A stretch of 64,000 bases of DNA, from positions 1 through 64,000 of the forward strand of contig JAOABA010000030.1 of NCBI GenBank assembly GCA_026418625.1, written 5' to 3'. Positions 44,157 through 53,149 of the stretch are shown piece after piece (position 1 is the stretch's first letter; the number at the start of each line of letters is the position of its first letter). A program made the position numbers and the translations under genes. The notes beneath the pieces were generated by a model, which searched no databases, was not told where the DNA came from, and was given only the letters and a program-made list of their open reading frames with translations. This DNA is from Candidatus Kapaibacterium sp. GTDB taxonomy: Bacteria; Bacteroidota; Ignavibacteria; Kapaibacteriales; UBA2268.

Positions 44157-45701
44157 ATGTCAATTTTTCAAAGTTTAGTGGATCTTTTCAAAAGAAAGGA
44201 AAAGATTGAAGCCGGTGGTGGCGAAAAAGCAGTCAAAAAGCAAATAGAGATGGGCAAATTAACTGCAAGGCAAAGGATTCAATCAATTTTAGATCCCAAT
44301 TCTTTCTATGAATATGATATGTTTGTTGAGCATAAAGCTGAAGATTTTGGTATGGATAAAAAGTTTCTTCCCGGCGATGGCGTAATAACAGGAACAGGGA
44401 CTATTTTTGGTTTTCCAGTTTGCATTTTTGCTCAGGATTTCACAGTTGCCGGTGGGTCGCTTGGCATAGCACACGCAAGAAAAATTACCAAAATAATGGA
44501 TCACGCAATGAAGCTTGGAATACCACTTATTGGTATTAATGATTCTGGTGGAGCAAGAATTCAGGAAGGAGTCAATTCTTTAGCTGGTTACGGTGAGATA
44601 TTTTTCCGAAATACAAGGGCTTCGGGTGTTATTCCTCAGATTTCTGTCATTCTTGGACCTTGTGCAGGTGGAGCTGTCTATTCTCCAGCATTGACTGATT
44701 TCGTTTTTGTGGTCGATAAGATTTCAAAAATGTTTATTACTGGTCCCGAAGTTATAAAAACAGTTCTTGGAGAGGAAATCTCTATGGAAGAGCTTGGTGG
44801 AGCGAGAGTCCAAGCTGAAATTTCTGGGAATGCTCATTTTTTTGCTGAATCTGAACAAGAATGCTTCGAGCAAATAAAAAAACTTGTTACCTTTATTCCT
44901 TGGAATAATCGAAAAAAAGCTGATGTTTTTCCACCAAAACCCCCTAAACCGGATTTTGATATTACGAAAATTATTCCGGCTGAATCTACACAACCCTACG
45001 ATGTTCGCGATATCATAAGAGCTATTTGCGATGATTCAGACTTTTTCGAAATTCAAGAACATTTCGCAGCGAATATAGTCATTGGTTTTTGTAGATTTAA
45101 TGGTGAAACTGTGGGGATTATAGGCAATCAGCCATTAGTTCTTGCTGGTGTTCTTGACGTTGACTCATCAGATAAAGCTGCAAGGTTCATTAGATTTTGC
45201 GATGCTTTTAATATCCCACTATTAACTTTAGTTGATATTCCCGGATATTTACCTGGTATTGATCAGGAACATTCAGGGGTTATCCGTCACGGAGCGAAGG
45301 TTTTATATGCTTATAGTGAAGCTACAGTTCCAAAAATTACTGTAATATTAAGAAAAGCTTATGGTGGTGGATACATAGCAATGTGTTCCAGACATCTTGG
45401 TTCAGATTTTGTATTTGCTTGGCCCACAGCCGAAATAGCTGTTATGGGACCCGAAGGAGCTGCTAATATTATATTCAGGCAGGAAATTGCAGAGGCTCAA
45501 AATCCTGATGAAGTAAGGAAGCAAAAAGTTGAGGAATATAAGCAGAAATTTGCTAATCCTTATAGAGCAGCCGCAAATGGATATATTGATGCGGTAATAA
45601 GCCCCCTTGAAACAAGAGAATTTGTTTTACATTCACTTTTGATAGCAAAAAACAAGAAAGAGGATATGCCTTATAAGAAGCACGGTATTCCTCCATTTTA
45701 A
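44157..45701 (+). CDS. Acyl-CoA carboxylase carboxyltransferase / methylmalonyl-CoA decarboxylase alpha-like
   Basis: 514 aa, a crotonase-fold carboxyltransferase. Features are GKLTARQRIQ, the first acyl-CoA oxyanion loop SGGARIQEGV, GPCAGGAVYSPAL, the second oxyanion region RKAYGGGYIAM and C-terminal KHGIPPF. It belongs to the propionyl-CoA carboxylase beta / MmdA group, which moves carboxyl groups between biotin and acyl-CoA. The biotin carrier follows directly. Biotin carboxylase or sodium-pumping decarboxylase subunits are not present, so the direction of the reaction cannot be told. Confidence 0.88.
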   Translation: MSIFQSLVDLFKRKEKIEAGGGEKAVKKQIEMGKLTARQRIQSILDPNSFYEYDMFVEHKAEDFGMDKKFLPGDGVITGTGTIFGFPVCIFAQDFTVAGGSLGIAHARKITKIMDHAMKLGIPLIGINDSGGARIQEGVNSLAGYGEIFFRNTRASGVIPQISVILGPCAGGAVYSPALTDFVFVVDKISKMFITGPEVIKTVLGEEISMEELGGARVQAEISGNAHFFAESEQECFEQIKKLVTFIPWNNRKKADVFPPKPPKPDFDITKIIPAESTQPYDVRDIIRAICDDSDFFEIQEHFAANIVIGFCRFNGETVGIIGNQPLVLAGVLDVDSSDKAARFIRFCDAFNIPLLTLVDIPGYLPGIDQEHSGVIRHGAKVLYAYSEATVPKITVILRKAYGGGYIAMCSRHLGSDFVFAWPTAEIAVMGPEGAANIIFRQEIAEAQNPDEVRKQKVEEYKQKFANPYRAAANGYIDAVISPLETREFVLHSLLIAKNKKEDMPYKKHGIPPF

Positions 45702-45717
45702 TGGATAAGAGGTAAAT

Positions 45718-46038
45718 ATGAATGATATAAATAATTTAAATGAATTTATTATTGATGATACTGTCTATAAAACTAGAATAAATAAAAAATATTCACTAAA
45801 AAAACAGTATAAGCCTAAAGATAATTCAATAATTAGTGCTTTTATTCCCGGAACAATCCGAAAGATTTATGTTTCTGAAGGGCAAAAAGTGAATAGAGGT
45901 GATAAATTATTGGTTTTGGAAGCAATGAAAATGAAAAATGATATAGTTTCACCTATTAATGCTAAAGTAAAATCTATTAATGTAAAAGTTGATGAAGTTG
46001 TAACTAAAAATCAACTTCTCATAGAATTAGAAACCTAA
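45718..46038 (+). CDS. Biotin carboxyl carrier protein (biotin/lipoyl attachment domain)
   Basis: 106 aa. The last ~75 residues form a biotinyl domain; the biotin attachment site is the Lys in EAMKMKND. The first ~35 residues are an extension with basic and Tyr-rich segments. It starts 16 bp after the carboxyltransferase gene, so it is its likely carrier partner. Confidence 0.9.
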   Translation: MNDINNLNEFIIDDTVYKTRINKKYSLKKQYKPKDNSIISAFIPGTIRKIYVSEGQKVNRGDKLLVLEAMKMKNDIVSPINAKVKSINVKVDEVVTKNQLLIELET

Positions 46039-46047
46039 AATTTTTAG

Positions 46048-46740
46048 ATGGCAGAAATTTCTTTATATCAGCGACTTAATAAGAAAGGATTTACACCTAA
46101 AAAAGTTGCCGAAGTGGGAGTTTATTATCCTGATACTTCTCAGGTTTATGAATATATTTTGAATGGCACTTCTACAATTCTTGTCGAAGCAGATCCTGAT
46201 ATTGCAGAAATAATTCGAAATTATTTTAGTGATCGAACTAATCTTATTCTTTACGAAAATGCACTTTATGATTATGAAGGAGAAATTGAGTTAGTTAGAA
46301 GTGGTGCCTCTTCATTTGTCTCAGATTTAGAATCATCACCAGCAAAAATTAATGATAATATCACAATGGATGATTTAAATCAAGTTAAAGTAAAATCACT
46401 AACTTTTGATAAAATTGATGAAGGGGATATTGATTTAATTGCTATTGATATTGAAGGCTGTGAGTGGTATGTATTAAAGTATATGAAAAGCAGACCTACT
46501 GTCATTTCAATTGAAACTCACGGGGGCTTATACAAAAATCCATTCTCAGAAAATATCAAGAATTGGATGAATGAGAATGATTATATTTTATGGTATAAAA
46601 CACAGAGTGATTCTGTCTTTGTAAAACGAGATAAAATTAAGATTGATTTGTTGGATAGAGTGAAGCTAATCATAAGAAACATTTTTCTTAATCTAAACAA
46701 GATTAAAAAGAGAATAACAAGAAAAATAAAGGGGCTTTAA
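46048..46740 (+). CDS. FkbM-family methyltransferase
   Basis: 230 aa. A Rossmann SAM-binding region is seen as VAEVGVYYPDTS (motif I), LVEADPD (motif II), and an AIDIEGCEWYVLK block with the IDIEG motif found in FkbM methyltransferases. The last 50 residues are basic. Likely acts on sugars or polyketide-type substrates; no pathway context. It follows the biotin carrier by 9 bp, and its stop lies inside a terminator stem. Confidence 0.8.
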   Translation: MAEISLYQRLNKKGFTPKKVAEVGVYYPDTSQVYEYILNGTSTILVEADPDIAEIIRNYFSDRTNLILYENALYDYEGEIELVRSGASSFVSDLESSPAKINDNITMDDLNQVKVKSLTFDKIDEGDIDLIAIDIEGCEWYVLKYMKSRPTVISIETHGGLYKNPFSENIKNWMNENDYILWYKTQSDSVFVKRDKIKIDLLDRVKLIIRNIFLNLNKIKKRITRKIKGL

Positions 46741-46752
46741 ATTAGCCCCTTT
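46728..46752. terminator. Bidirectional terminator shared by the FkbM and sodB genes
   Basis: AAAGGGGCT (46728-46736) pairs with AGCCCCTTT (46744-46752) around a 7-nt loop, with A- and T-rich flanks. It sits exactly between the convergent genes, with the FkbM stop codon in the loop. Confidence 0.8.
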
Positions 46753-46758
46753 TGCAGT

Positions 46759-47334
46759 TTATAAATTTTTAAGAACGTGGTCCCAATTGACAATTTCCCA
46801 AAACATTTCAATAAATTTCGGACGAGCATTTCTATAATCTATATAATAAGCGTGTTCCCAAACATCCAAAGTTAATATTGGCTTCTTGTCTGTTGTTAAT
46901 GGAGTCCCTGCGTTGCTTGTTTGGACTATTTCAAGACTACCGTCGTTATTTTTAACAAGCCAAGCCCACCCTGAACCAAAAAGAGTGGCAGCAGCTTTTG
47001 AAAAATCATCTTTGAATTTCTCGAAAGAACCAAAGTTTTTTGTCAGTTCCTCCATTACTTTACCAGTTGGTGTTCCACCGCTGTTTGGAGATAAACAGTG
47101 CCAAAAGAAGGTATGGTTCCAGGTTTGAGCGGCATTATTGAAAACACCACCTTGAGATTTTTTTATTATTTCTTCTAATGTCATATTCTCAAATTCAGTT
47201 CCGGCTATCAGATTATTCAAATTGTTTACATAGGCAGCATGGTGTTTGCCATGATGATAATCAAAAGTTTCTTCTGATATATGTGGCTTAAGTGAATCCT
47301 TTGGAAAAGGAAGTTCAGGAAGTTCAAATTTCAT
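46759..47334 (-). CDS. sodB: Superoxide dismutase, Fe type
   Basis: 191 aa from ATG 47334, which lies 6 nt after a GGAGGG ribosome site (an upstream ATG at 47349 overlaps that site and is unlikely). Metal ligands fit the family: His27, His74, Asp157 and His161; Gln70 is at the position diagnostic for the iron form. It dismutates superoxide in the cytoplasm. It is the last gene of the minus-strand block that holds the SUF operon. Confidence 0.94.
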   Translation of the reverse strand: MKFELPELPFPKDSLKPHISEETFDYHHGKHHAAYVNNLNNLIAGTEFENMTLEEIIKKSQGGVFNNAAQTWNHTFFWHCLSPNSGGTPTGKVMEELTKNFGSFEKFKDDFSKAAATLFGSGWAWLVKNNDGSLEIVQTSNAGTPLTTDKKPILTLDVWEHAYYIDYRNARPKFIEMFWEIVNWDHVLKNL

Positions 47335-47386
47335 ATTATAACCCTCCAATGGTGAAAAAAGTAAATTAATTTTCTAATATATAGAT

Positions 47387-47779
47387 TTAACCATTGCAAC
47401 CACAGGTTGGCATATTGTTAGGATTATTAAAAATAAATCCACTGCCGTGTGGTCCTTCTGTGTAATCGAGAGTAACACCCATCAGATAAAAAAGACTTTT
47501 AGCATCAATAACTAATTTTAGGTTTCCAGCATTATAGACTCTATCCATATCATCAATTTCCGAGTCGAAACCTAAATTATATGACATTCCTGAGCAACCC
47601 CCACCTCTTGTTGCAATTCTCAGGAAAAAGTTTTCTGGAACATTATTTTCACTTCTTATGGCATTGATAACCTCAATGGCTTTATGGGTAATAATGATAT
47701 CATCTTCTGGTGTTGAGCCCTCTATTTCAGTTGGAATTCTCTCAAAATCCACTTCTATTGTTTCCAAAATTTCAGACAT
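47387..47779 (-). CDS. sufA: A-type iron-sulfur cluster carrier (SufA/IscA/ErpA-like)
   Basis: 130 aa. The three conserved cysteines are present: Cys62 in GGGCSGMSY, and Cys126 and Cys128 in the C-terminal CGC. About 30 residues precede the domain, slightly longer than in most A-type carriers. It accepts clusters from the SufBCD scaffold and delivers them to apo-proteins. Downstream end of the SUF operon. Confidence 0.9.
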   Translation of the reverse strand: MSEILETIEVDFERIPTEIEGSTPEDDIIITHKAIEVINAIRSENNVPENFFLRIATRGGGCSGMSYNLGFDSEIDDMDRVYNAGNLKLVIDAKSLFYLMGVTLDYTEGPHGSGFIFNNPNNMPTCGCNG

Positions 47780-47814
47780 AATTTTAGTATCCTTAAATTA
47801 ATTAAACAAAAAAA

Positions 47815-48900
47815 TTAATCATCGTAATCAATAATAACATCGTCTGTTATTGGGTGAGCTTGACAAGTTAATATATATCCCTGCTCTATTTCGTCATCTG
47901 TCAGTGCATCTCTTTCGTCCATTATAACTTTACCGGATATCAATTTTGCTCTACAGGAAGCGCAAGCTCCAATTTGACAGCTAAAGGGAGGATCAAGGCT
48001 TTCCCTTAATGCTGCTGTAAGTATTGTTTCATCAGGATTTACGAATAAATCAAATGTTTCGCTATAAATTTTTACTTTTATCTTTCTTTTTATTATTTTC
48101 TTTGAATCAGTTTCCACTATTTTTTTACTTTTATCATCAAAACCATTGACGTTTAGCTTTGTAAAAGATTCTTTATGTATATTTTCTTTTCCAACGTTGT
48201 GATAATCAAGACATTCCAAAATTTCTGCCATCATACCCTGATGACCACACAAAAAATAGTGTGTGTCAACTGAATTTGGCTTTGAAACATAATCTTTTAA
48301 TAACGATAAAGCTCTATTTTTATCAATTCGACCTCTTAAACCAAACCAGCTTTCGGAAGCCTTGCTTAAAATATGAACAATTTTGAATCTATCATAATAT
48401 TTTTTTTCTAAGTATTCAAGTTGTTGCTTGAAAATTATTGAATTTTCGTCACGATTTGAATAAAAAAGTATAATATTAGATTTTGGTTCAATAGCTAAAG
48501 CGGATTTTATGAGAGACATAACGGGTGTAATTCCACTACCACCAGCAAAAAAAACATAGTTATTTTGATTTTCTGGTTTAAAATCAAAAGTAAACTTTCC
48601 TGCAGGTGGATGAACTTCTATTAAATCATTAATATTCAGATGATTTAGTAAATAATTTGAAACAACGCCATTATCAATAGCTTTGATGGTTACTGTCAAA
48701 TCTTCCTCAAAGTTTGGGGAGCTGGATATGGAATATGCTCTTTTATGGGTCTTTCCATTAATTTCTGGTTTTAAAGTTATAAACTGACCGGGTTTATAAT
48801 TATAAATAGATTTCAGTTCTTCTGGTATATCAAAGCTGACAGATATAGCTCTATCAGTTTCCTTTATTATATTTTTTATTTTTAAAATATGAGATGACAT
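47815..48900 (-). CDS. PaaE-like ferredoxin/flavodoxin reductase with 2Fe-2S domain
   Basis: 361 aa. An FAD-binding domain with RAYSISSSP, an NAD-binding domain with FFAGGSGITPVMS, and a C-terminal plant-type 2Fe-2S ferredoxin domain (CQIGACASCRAKL and a distal Cys in TCQAHP). Architecture matches phenylacetyl-CoA/stearoyl-type reductases (PaaE/HcrA). Placed within the SUF operon between sufT-like and sufA; a role in supplying electrons to cluster assembly is inferred. TTG 48918 is an alternative start. Confidence 0.88.
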   Translation of the reverse strand: MSSHILKIKNIIKETDRAISVSFDIPEELKSIYNYKPGQFITLKPEINGKTHKRAYSISSSPNFEEDLTVTIKAIDNGVVSNYLLNHLNINDLIEVHPPAGKFTFDFKPENQNNYVFFAGGSGITPVMSLIKSALAIEPKSNIILFYSNRDENSIIFKQQLEYLEKKYYDRFKIVHILSKASESWFGLRGRIDKNRALSLLKDYVSKPNSVDTHYFLCGHQGMMAEILECLDYHNVGKENIHKESFTKLNVNGFDDKSKKIVETDSKKIIKRKIKVKIYSETFDLFVNPDETILTAALRESLDPPFSCQIGACASCRAKLISGKVIMDERDALTDDEIEQGYILTCQAHPITDDVIIDYDD

Positions 48901-48925
48901 TCTCGAGATGGACTCCAATCATTGA

Positions 48926-49255
48926 TTAATACAAACCTAATTCAAAACGAGCTAAATCACTTAGTCGGCTTTTGTCCCAAGGAGGGTCGAATGTTAATAG
49001 GACTTTGGCATTCTTAACTTCTGGTATCATTTTTATATTTTCTTCCACTTCGGCTGGAAGTCCCTCAGCTTCGGGACAATTTGGTGCCGTTAGTGTCATT
49101 AAAACAACAACTTCATTGTTTTCAGTAATTTGTATATCGTAAATTAAACCAAGTTCCCAAATATTTACCGGAATTTCAGGGTCATAAATGGTTTTAATTA
49201 CATTGATTACCTGTTCTTTTAATAATTCTAAATTATTTTTATTATTCTCAGACAT
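48926..49255 (-). CDS. sufT: SufT-like DUF59 (MIP18-family) protein
   Basis: 109 aa. The DUF59 pattern is clear: TIYDPEIPVNIWELGLIYDI, then MTLTAPNCPEAEGLP with the conserved Cys, and a VLLTFDPPWDKSRLSD end. Such proteins assist Fe-S cluster delivery. It lies between sufU and the reductase in the SUF operon. Confidence 0.88.
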   Translation of the reverse strand: MSENNKNNLELLKEQVINVIKTIYDPEIPVNIWELGLIYDIQITENNEVVVLMTLTAPNCPEAEGLPAEVEENIKMIPEVKNAKVLLTFDPPWDKSRLSDLARFELGLY

Positions 49256-49256
49256 T

Positions 49257-49721
49257 TTAATTTTCCGTTGATACTAATTCTGTTTGACTATTTTCATTAA
49301 TTGCTTGAGCAAGTGTGTGCCAAGGCAAGGACGCACATTTGATTCTTGCAGGAAATTCTCTAACACCGCAAAAAACTTCGAGCTTACCTAATTCAGATGT
49401 ATCAATTTCTGCTTCTGGATCGCTTGTAACGAGGTTGTGGAATTCATCAAATAGTTTTTTTGCCTCATCTATGGTTTTACCCTTTATTAAGGAAGTCATA
49501 ATTGAAGCAGATGCTTTAGAAATTGCACATCCGGAGCCATTAAATTTAACATCTTTAATAATTCCATCTTCGATAATTAAATATAAATCCAGTTGATCTC
49601 CACAAAGTGGATTATGACCTTTTGCGTGGCTGTTTGCATTGTTCAACACGCCAAAATTCCTTGGATTTTTATTGTGATCAAGAATTACTTGTTTATACAG
49701 TTCGTCTAATTCGCTAATCAT
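49257..49721 (-). CDS. sufU: SUF system NifU-like scaffold / sulfur acceptor SufU
   Basis: 154 aa. The three conserved Cys (Cys40 in HNPLCGD, Cys65 in GSGCAIS, Cys129 in RIKCASLPW) and Asp42 are present. The extra ~20 residues between the second and third Cys distinguish SufU from IscU. It takes persulfide from SufS. It begins 3 bp after sufS. Confidence 0.92.
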   Translation of the reverse strand: MISELDELYKQVILDHNKNPRNFGVLNNANSHAKGHNPLCGDQLDLYLIIEDGIIKDVKFNGSGCAISKASASIMTSLIKGKTIDEAKKLFDEFHNLVTSDPEAEIDTSELGKLEVFCGVREFPARIKCASLPWHTLAQAINENSQTELVSTEN

Positions 49722-49724
49722 AAC

Positions 49725-50978
49725 TTAATTAAAAAGATTAATAACTTTTTTCAAAGACTTTGCTAAAACGTCAATTTCTTCAAAAGTATTGTAAAAAGAA
49801 AATGATGCCCTTGATGTTGCTGGTATATTAAACCTTCTCATAACTGGTTCGGTGCAATGATGTCCAGTTCTAATAGCTATTCCTTCTCTGTCAAGTATAG
49901 TTCCAACATCGTGAGGATGGGCATTATCTATAATGAATGAAATAACACTTGCTTTATTAGCCGCATTTCCGATAATTTTTAGCTCTGGCATATCGGATAA
50001 AAGGCTTGATCCATAATCTAAAAGCTCTTTTTCGTATTTTTCAATAACTTCGATCCCGATATTATTCACATATCTTATGGCAACACCCAAGCCAATTACT
50101 CCTGCTATATTTGGTGTTCCTGCTTCAAATTTGTAAGGTAATTCATTATAAATAGTTTTCTCGAAACTTACAGACATAATCATATCTCCACCACCTTGAT
50201 AGGGTGGCATTTCTATTAAGTGTTTTTTCTTTCCGTAAAGAATACCGATTCCTGTTGGTCCATAAATTTTATGACCGCTAAAAGCCAGAAAATCGCAATC
50301 AAGATCTTGAACATCAATTTTTAGATGCTGAATTGATTGAGCAGCATCAACTAAAACAGGAATATCTAATCTGTGGGCTTTATCTATTATATATTTTATT
50401 GGATTGATTGTTCCTAAAGAGTTTGAAACGTGAACAATCGAAACAAACTTTGTTTTTTCATTTAATAATTTATCGAATTCCTCAATTATTATTTCTCCGT
50501 TGTCATTCATTGGGATGACTTTTAGTTTTGCACCAGTGCGTTGGCAAATGATTTGCCAAGGAACAATGTTTGAGTGATGTTCCATTGCTGAAATTAAAAT
50601 TTCATCACCTTCTTTAAAATTTGAATATCCGTAAGAACTTGCAACAAGATTAATTGATTCAGTTGTCCCTCTTGTGTAAATAATTTCTTCTAAATGTTTA
50701 GCATTTATAAAGTTTTGTATTATTTTTCTTGCGCATTCGTATTCTTTAGTGGCAGCTTCGCTAAGATAATGAACTCCACGATGGATGTTTGAATTTAAGT
50801 TTGAATAATAATTTTGAATTGTTTCAATAACCTGCTTGGGTTTCTGTGTTGTTGCGGCATTGTCGAAATAAACAAGCTTTTTTCCGTGAACAAGTCGGCT
50901 CAAAATTGGAAAATCTTTTCGAATTTTTTCAACATCAAATATTTTTTTCTCAGTTATATCAATAAAAAGATTTTCCAA
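49725..50978 (-). CDS. sufS: Cysteine desulfurase SufS
   Basis: 417 aa, PLP enzyme. The PLP lysine lies in AFSGHKIYGPTG and the catalytic Cys in RTGHHCTEP near the C-terminus. It converts cysteine to alanine and passes the sulfur to SufU. Type II family by sequence. Follows sufD by 9 bp. Confidence 0.94.
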   Translation of the reverse strand: MENLFIDITEKKIFDVEKIRKDFPILSRLVHGKKLVYFDNAATTQKPKQVIETIQNYYSNLNSNIHRGVHYLSEAATKEYECARKIIQNFINAKHLEEIIYTRGTTESINLVASSYGYSNFKEGDEILISAMEHHSNIVPWQIICQRTGAKLKVIPMNDNGEIIIEEFDKLLNEKTKFVSIVHVSNSLGTINPIKYIIDKAHRLDIPVLVDAAQSIQHLKIDVQDLDCDFLAFSGHKIYGPTGIGILYGKKKHLIEMPPYQGGGDMIMSVSFEKTIYNELPYKFEAGTPNIAGVIGLGVAIRYVNNIGIEVIEKYEKELLDYGSSLLSDMPELKIIGNAANKASVISFIIDNAHPHDVGTILDREGIAIRTGHHCTEPVMRRFNIPATSRASFSFYNTFEEIDVLAKSLKKVINLFN

Positions 50979-50987
50979 AGCATCACC

Positions 50988-52340
50988 TTAAATTTTATTT
51001 GATTCTAATATAGAACAGAAATATAACTCGTTCATAGATAATTTTTTGGCTATTTCAGACTTGATTAAATCACGCAGAGCGTCAATTTTGACTGTTTCAA
51101 TTATATCTGAAGAAAAAGAGTTCAACAGATAAGATTGTGCTATTTTTTCATCTATTCCTCTTGCTCTAAAGTAAAATATTGCATCTCTATCCAGATAACC
51201 TGATGTGGCTCCGTGAGAACATTTTACATCATCAGCAAAAATTTCAAGCTGTGGTTTGGTATTTATTGTAGCATCTTCGCTTAATAATATGTTTTTATTA
51301 GATTGATAAGCATTAGTTTTCTGAGCAAAGGGTCTAACCATTATTTTACCATTAAATACTGCAGTAGCTTTACCATCAATTATTCCTTTATAATTTTCAT
51401 TACTATTGCAATGTGGTTTGGCGTGGTCAACCAAGGTATGGTTATCAACAAAATCTTCATTTCCAATAAAATACAAACCGTTAAAATGTGCTTCTGAATT
51501 TTCTCCGTCAAGAATTGAATTCAGGTTGTTTCGAATAAATTTTCCGGCAAGTGAAATTGTTGTTGAGAATAATCTTGAATCTTTTTCCTGATGGATTTGA
51601 GTAGAACCTATATAATATGCACTATGACTGTCATTTTGAAATTTATAATACTCAACTTCAGAATTTTGTTTGAGATATAGCTCTGAAACTGTATTATGAA
51701 ATGATGCCAAGTCTCCCCAAGAATAACTTGTTTCGATAAACTGTGCTTTTGAATTCGAATCTACGATTATCAAATTTCTGCTGTTTGTAATCAAATTAGA
51801 TTGTAATGGAATGTTAATAAATAAAAGATGAATTGGTAATTCCTTCTCGAAATTTTTAGGTAGAATAATCACAGCTCCATCATTTGCCAGAGCTGTATTT
51901 AATGCAGTGAAGGGATTATTGCTTTCATCTGTGTATTTAGTTAAATAATTTTCTAAAATGTTAGAATACTTTTCTTTAGCTTCATTCAAGTTTGTTACAA
52001 CCAAATTTTCTTCGGTATTAATTATTCTTGAATATTTTTTTTCAAAGAATCCATTAATGAATACTAAAACATCTCCCTCAAAATTTTCAATGTAATAATC
52101 AGAAATCTTGAAATTTTCTGGAAAAGAATGAGGTGCAGAATTACTAATTTCAAAATCTATATTATTTAAAAAATTAAGCTTAGTGTATTTCCATTCTTCA
52201 TTTTTTAAAGTTGGAATACCTAATTCATGGAAAATCTTAATTGATTTTTCTCTAAGTGAAAATAAATATGAGTTTTTTTCACCGTTGAGTGATTGAGTAT
52301 ATTTTTCAAAATAATCTGTTATTTTTTCTTTAATTGCCAT
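50988..52340 (-). CDS. sufD: Fe-S cluster assembly protein SufD
   Basis: 450 aa. The N-terminal helical part includes NEEWKYT. The beta-helix core includes VDNHTLVDHAKPHCNSN and KCSHGATSGYLD, and the C-terminus is typical of SufD. It forms the SufBC2D complex. Weakly conserved compared with SufB, as usual. Confidence 0.92.
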   Translation of the reverse strand: MAIKEKITDYFEKYTQSLNGEKNSYLFSLREKSIKIFHELGIPTLKNEEWKYTKLNFLNNIDFEISNSAPHSFPENFKISDYYIENFEGDVLVFINGFFEKKYSRIINTEENLVVTNLNEAKEKYSNILENYLTKYTDESNNPFTALNTALANDGAVIILPKNFEKELPIHLLFINIPLQSNLITNSRNLIIVDSNSKAQFIETSYSWGDLASFHNTVSELYLKQNSEVEYYKFQNDSHSAYYIGSTQIHQEKDSRLFSTTISLAGKFIRNNLNSILDGENSEAHFNGLYFIGNEDFVDNHTLVDHAKPHCNSNENYKGIIDGKATAVFNGKIMVRPFAQKTNAYQSNKNILLSEDATINTKPQLEIFADDVKCSHGATSGYLDRDAIFYFRARGIDEKIAQSYLLNSFSSDIIETVKIDALRDLIKSEIAKKLSMNELYFCSILESNKI

Positions 52341-52353
52341 AGTAATTAATATA

Positions 52354-53121
52354 TTAAACTAAAACACCGTTGTATTGTTTTTTAATCCAGTCGTAACCCT
52401 TTTCTTCGAGTTCAAGAGCTAATTCTTTGCCACCGGAGACAACCAATTTACCGTCAAAAAGGACGTGAACAAAATCTGGAATGATATAATTCAAAAGTCT
52501 TTGATAATGAGTGATAACAACAAAAGCATTATTTTCATTTCTAACCTTATTAACGCCGTTAGCTACAATTTTCAAAGCATCAATATCAAGTCCGGAGTCG
52601 GTCTCATCAAGAATAGCTAATTTAGGCTCAAGCATTGCGAGTTGAAATATTTCATTTCTTTTTTTCTCACCACCTGAAAAACCATCATTAACAGAACGGT
52701 TCAAAAAAGCCTGATCCATCTCGACAAGTTTTGCTTTTTCTCTCATTATCCTCAAGAAATCCATTGCATCCAGAGGTTCTAAATTTCTATATTTTCTTAT
52801 CTCGTTAACTGCGGTTTTCATAAAACTTGCATTGCTAACACCCGGTATTTCGATAGGATATTGAAAAGCAAGAAAAAGTCCCTCACGGGCTCTATCCTCT
52901 GGAGACATTTCGAAAATGTTCTTTCCGTCAAATTCGATAGTTCCTTCGACGACTTCGTAATCCTCTTTTCCGGCAAGAACCCCAGCAAGAGTGCTTTTAC
53001 CAGAGCCGTTAGGACCCATAATAGCGTGAATTTCTCCGGGATTGACCTCGAGGCTAAGTCCTTTCAATATTTCTTTGCCGTTAATATTTACTTTTAGATT
53101 ATCAATTTTCAATAATGACAT
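52354..53121 (-). CDS. sufC: Fe-S cluster assembly ATPase SufC
   Basis: 255 aa ABC-type ATPase. Walker A GPNGSGKST, Q-loop FLAFQYPIEIPGV, signature FSGGEKKRNEIFQL and Walker B LAILDETDSGLDIDAL are all characteristic of SufC. It drives conformational changes of SufBD. Confidence 0.96.
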   Translation of the reverse strand: MSLLKIDNLKVNINGKEILKGLSLEVNPGEIHAIMGPNGSGKSTLAGVLAGKEDYEVVEGTIEFDGKNIFEMSPEDRAREGLFLAFQYPIEIPGVSNASFMKTAVNEIRKYRNLEPLDAMDFLRIMREKAKLVEMDQAFLNRSVNDGFSGGEKKRNEIFQLAMLEPKLAILDETDSGLDIDALKIVANGVNKVRNENNAFVVITHYQRLLNYIIPDFVHVLFDGKLVVSGGKELALELEEKGYDWIKKQYNGVLV

Positions 53122-53149
53122 AAAACCTTCTCAATAAAAATTTACAAAA

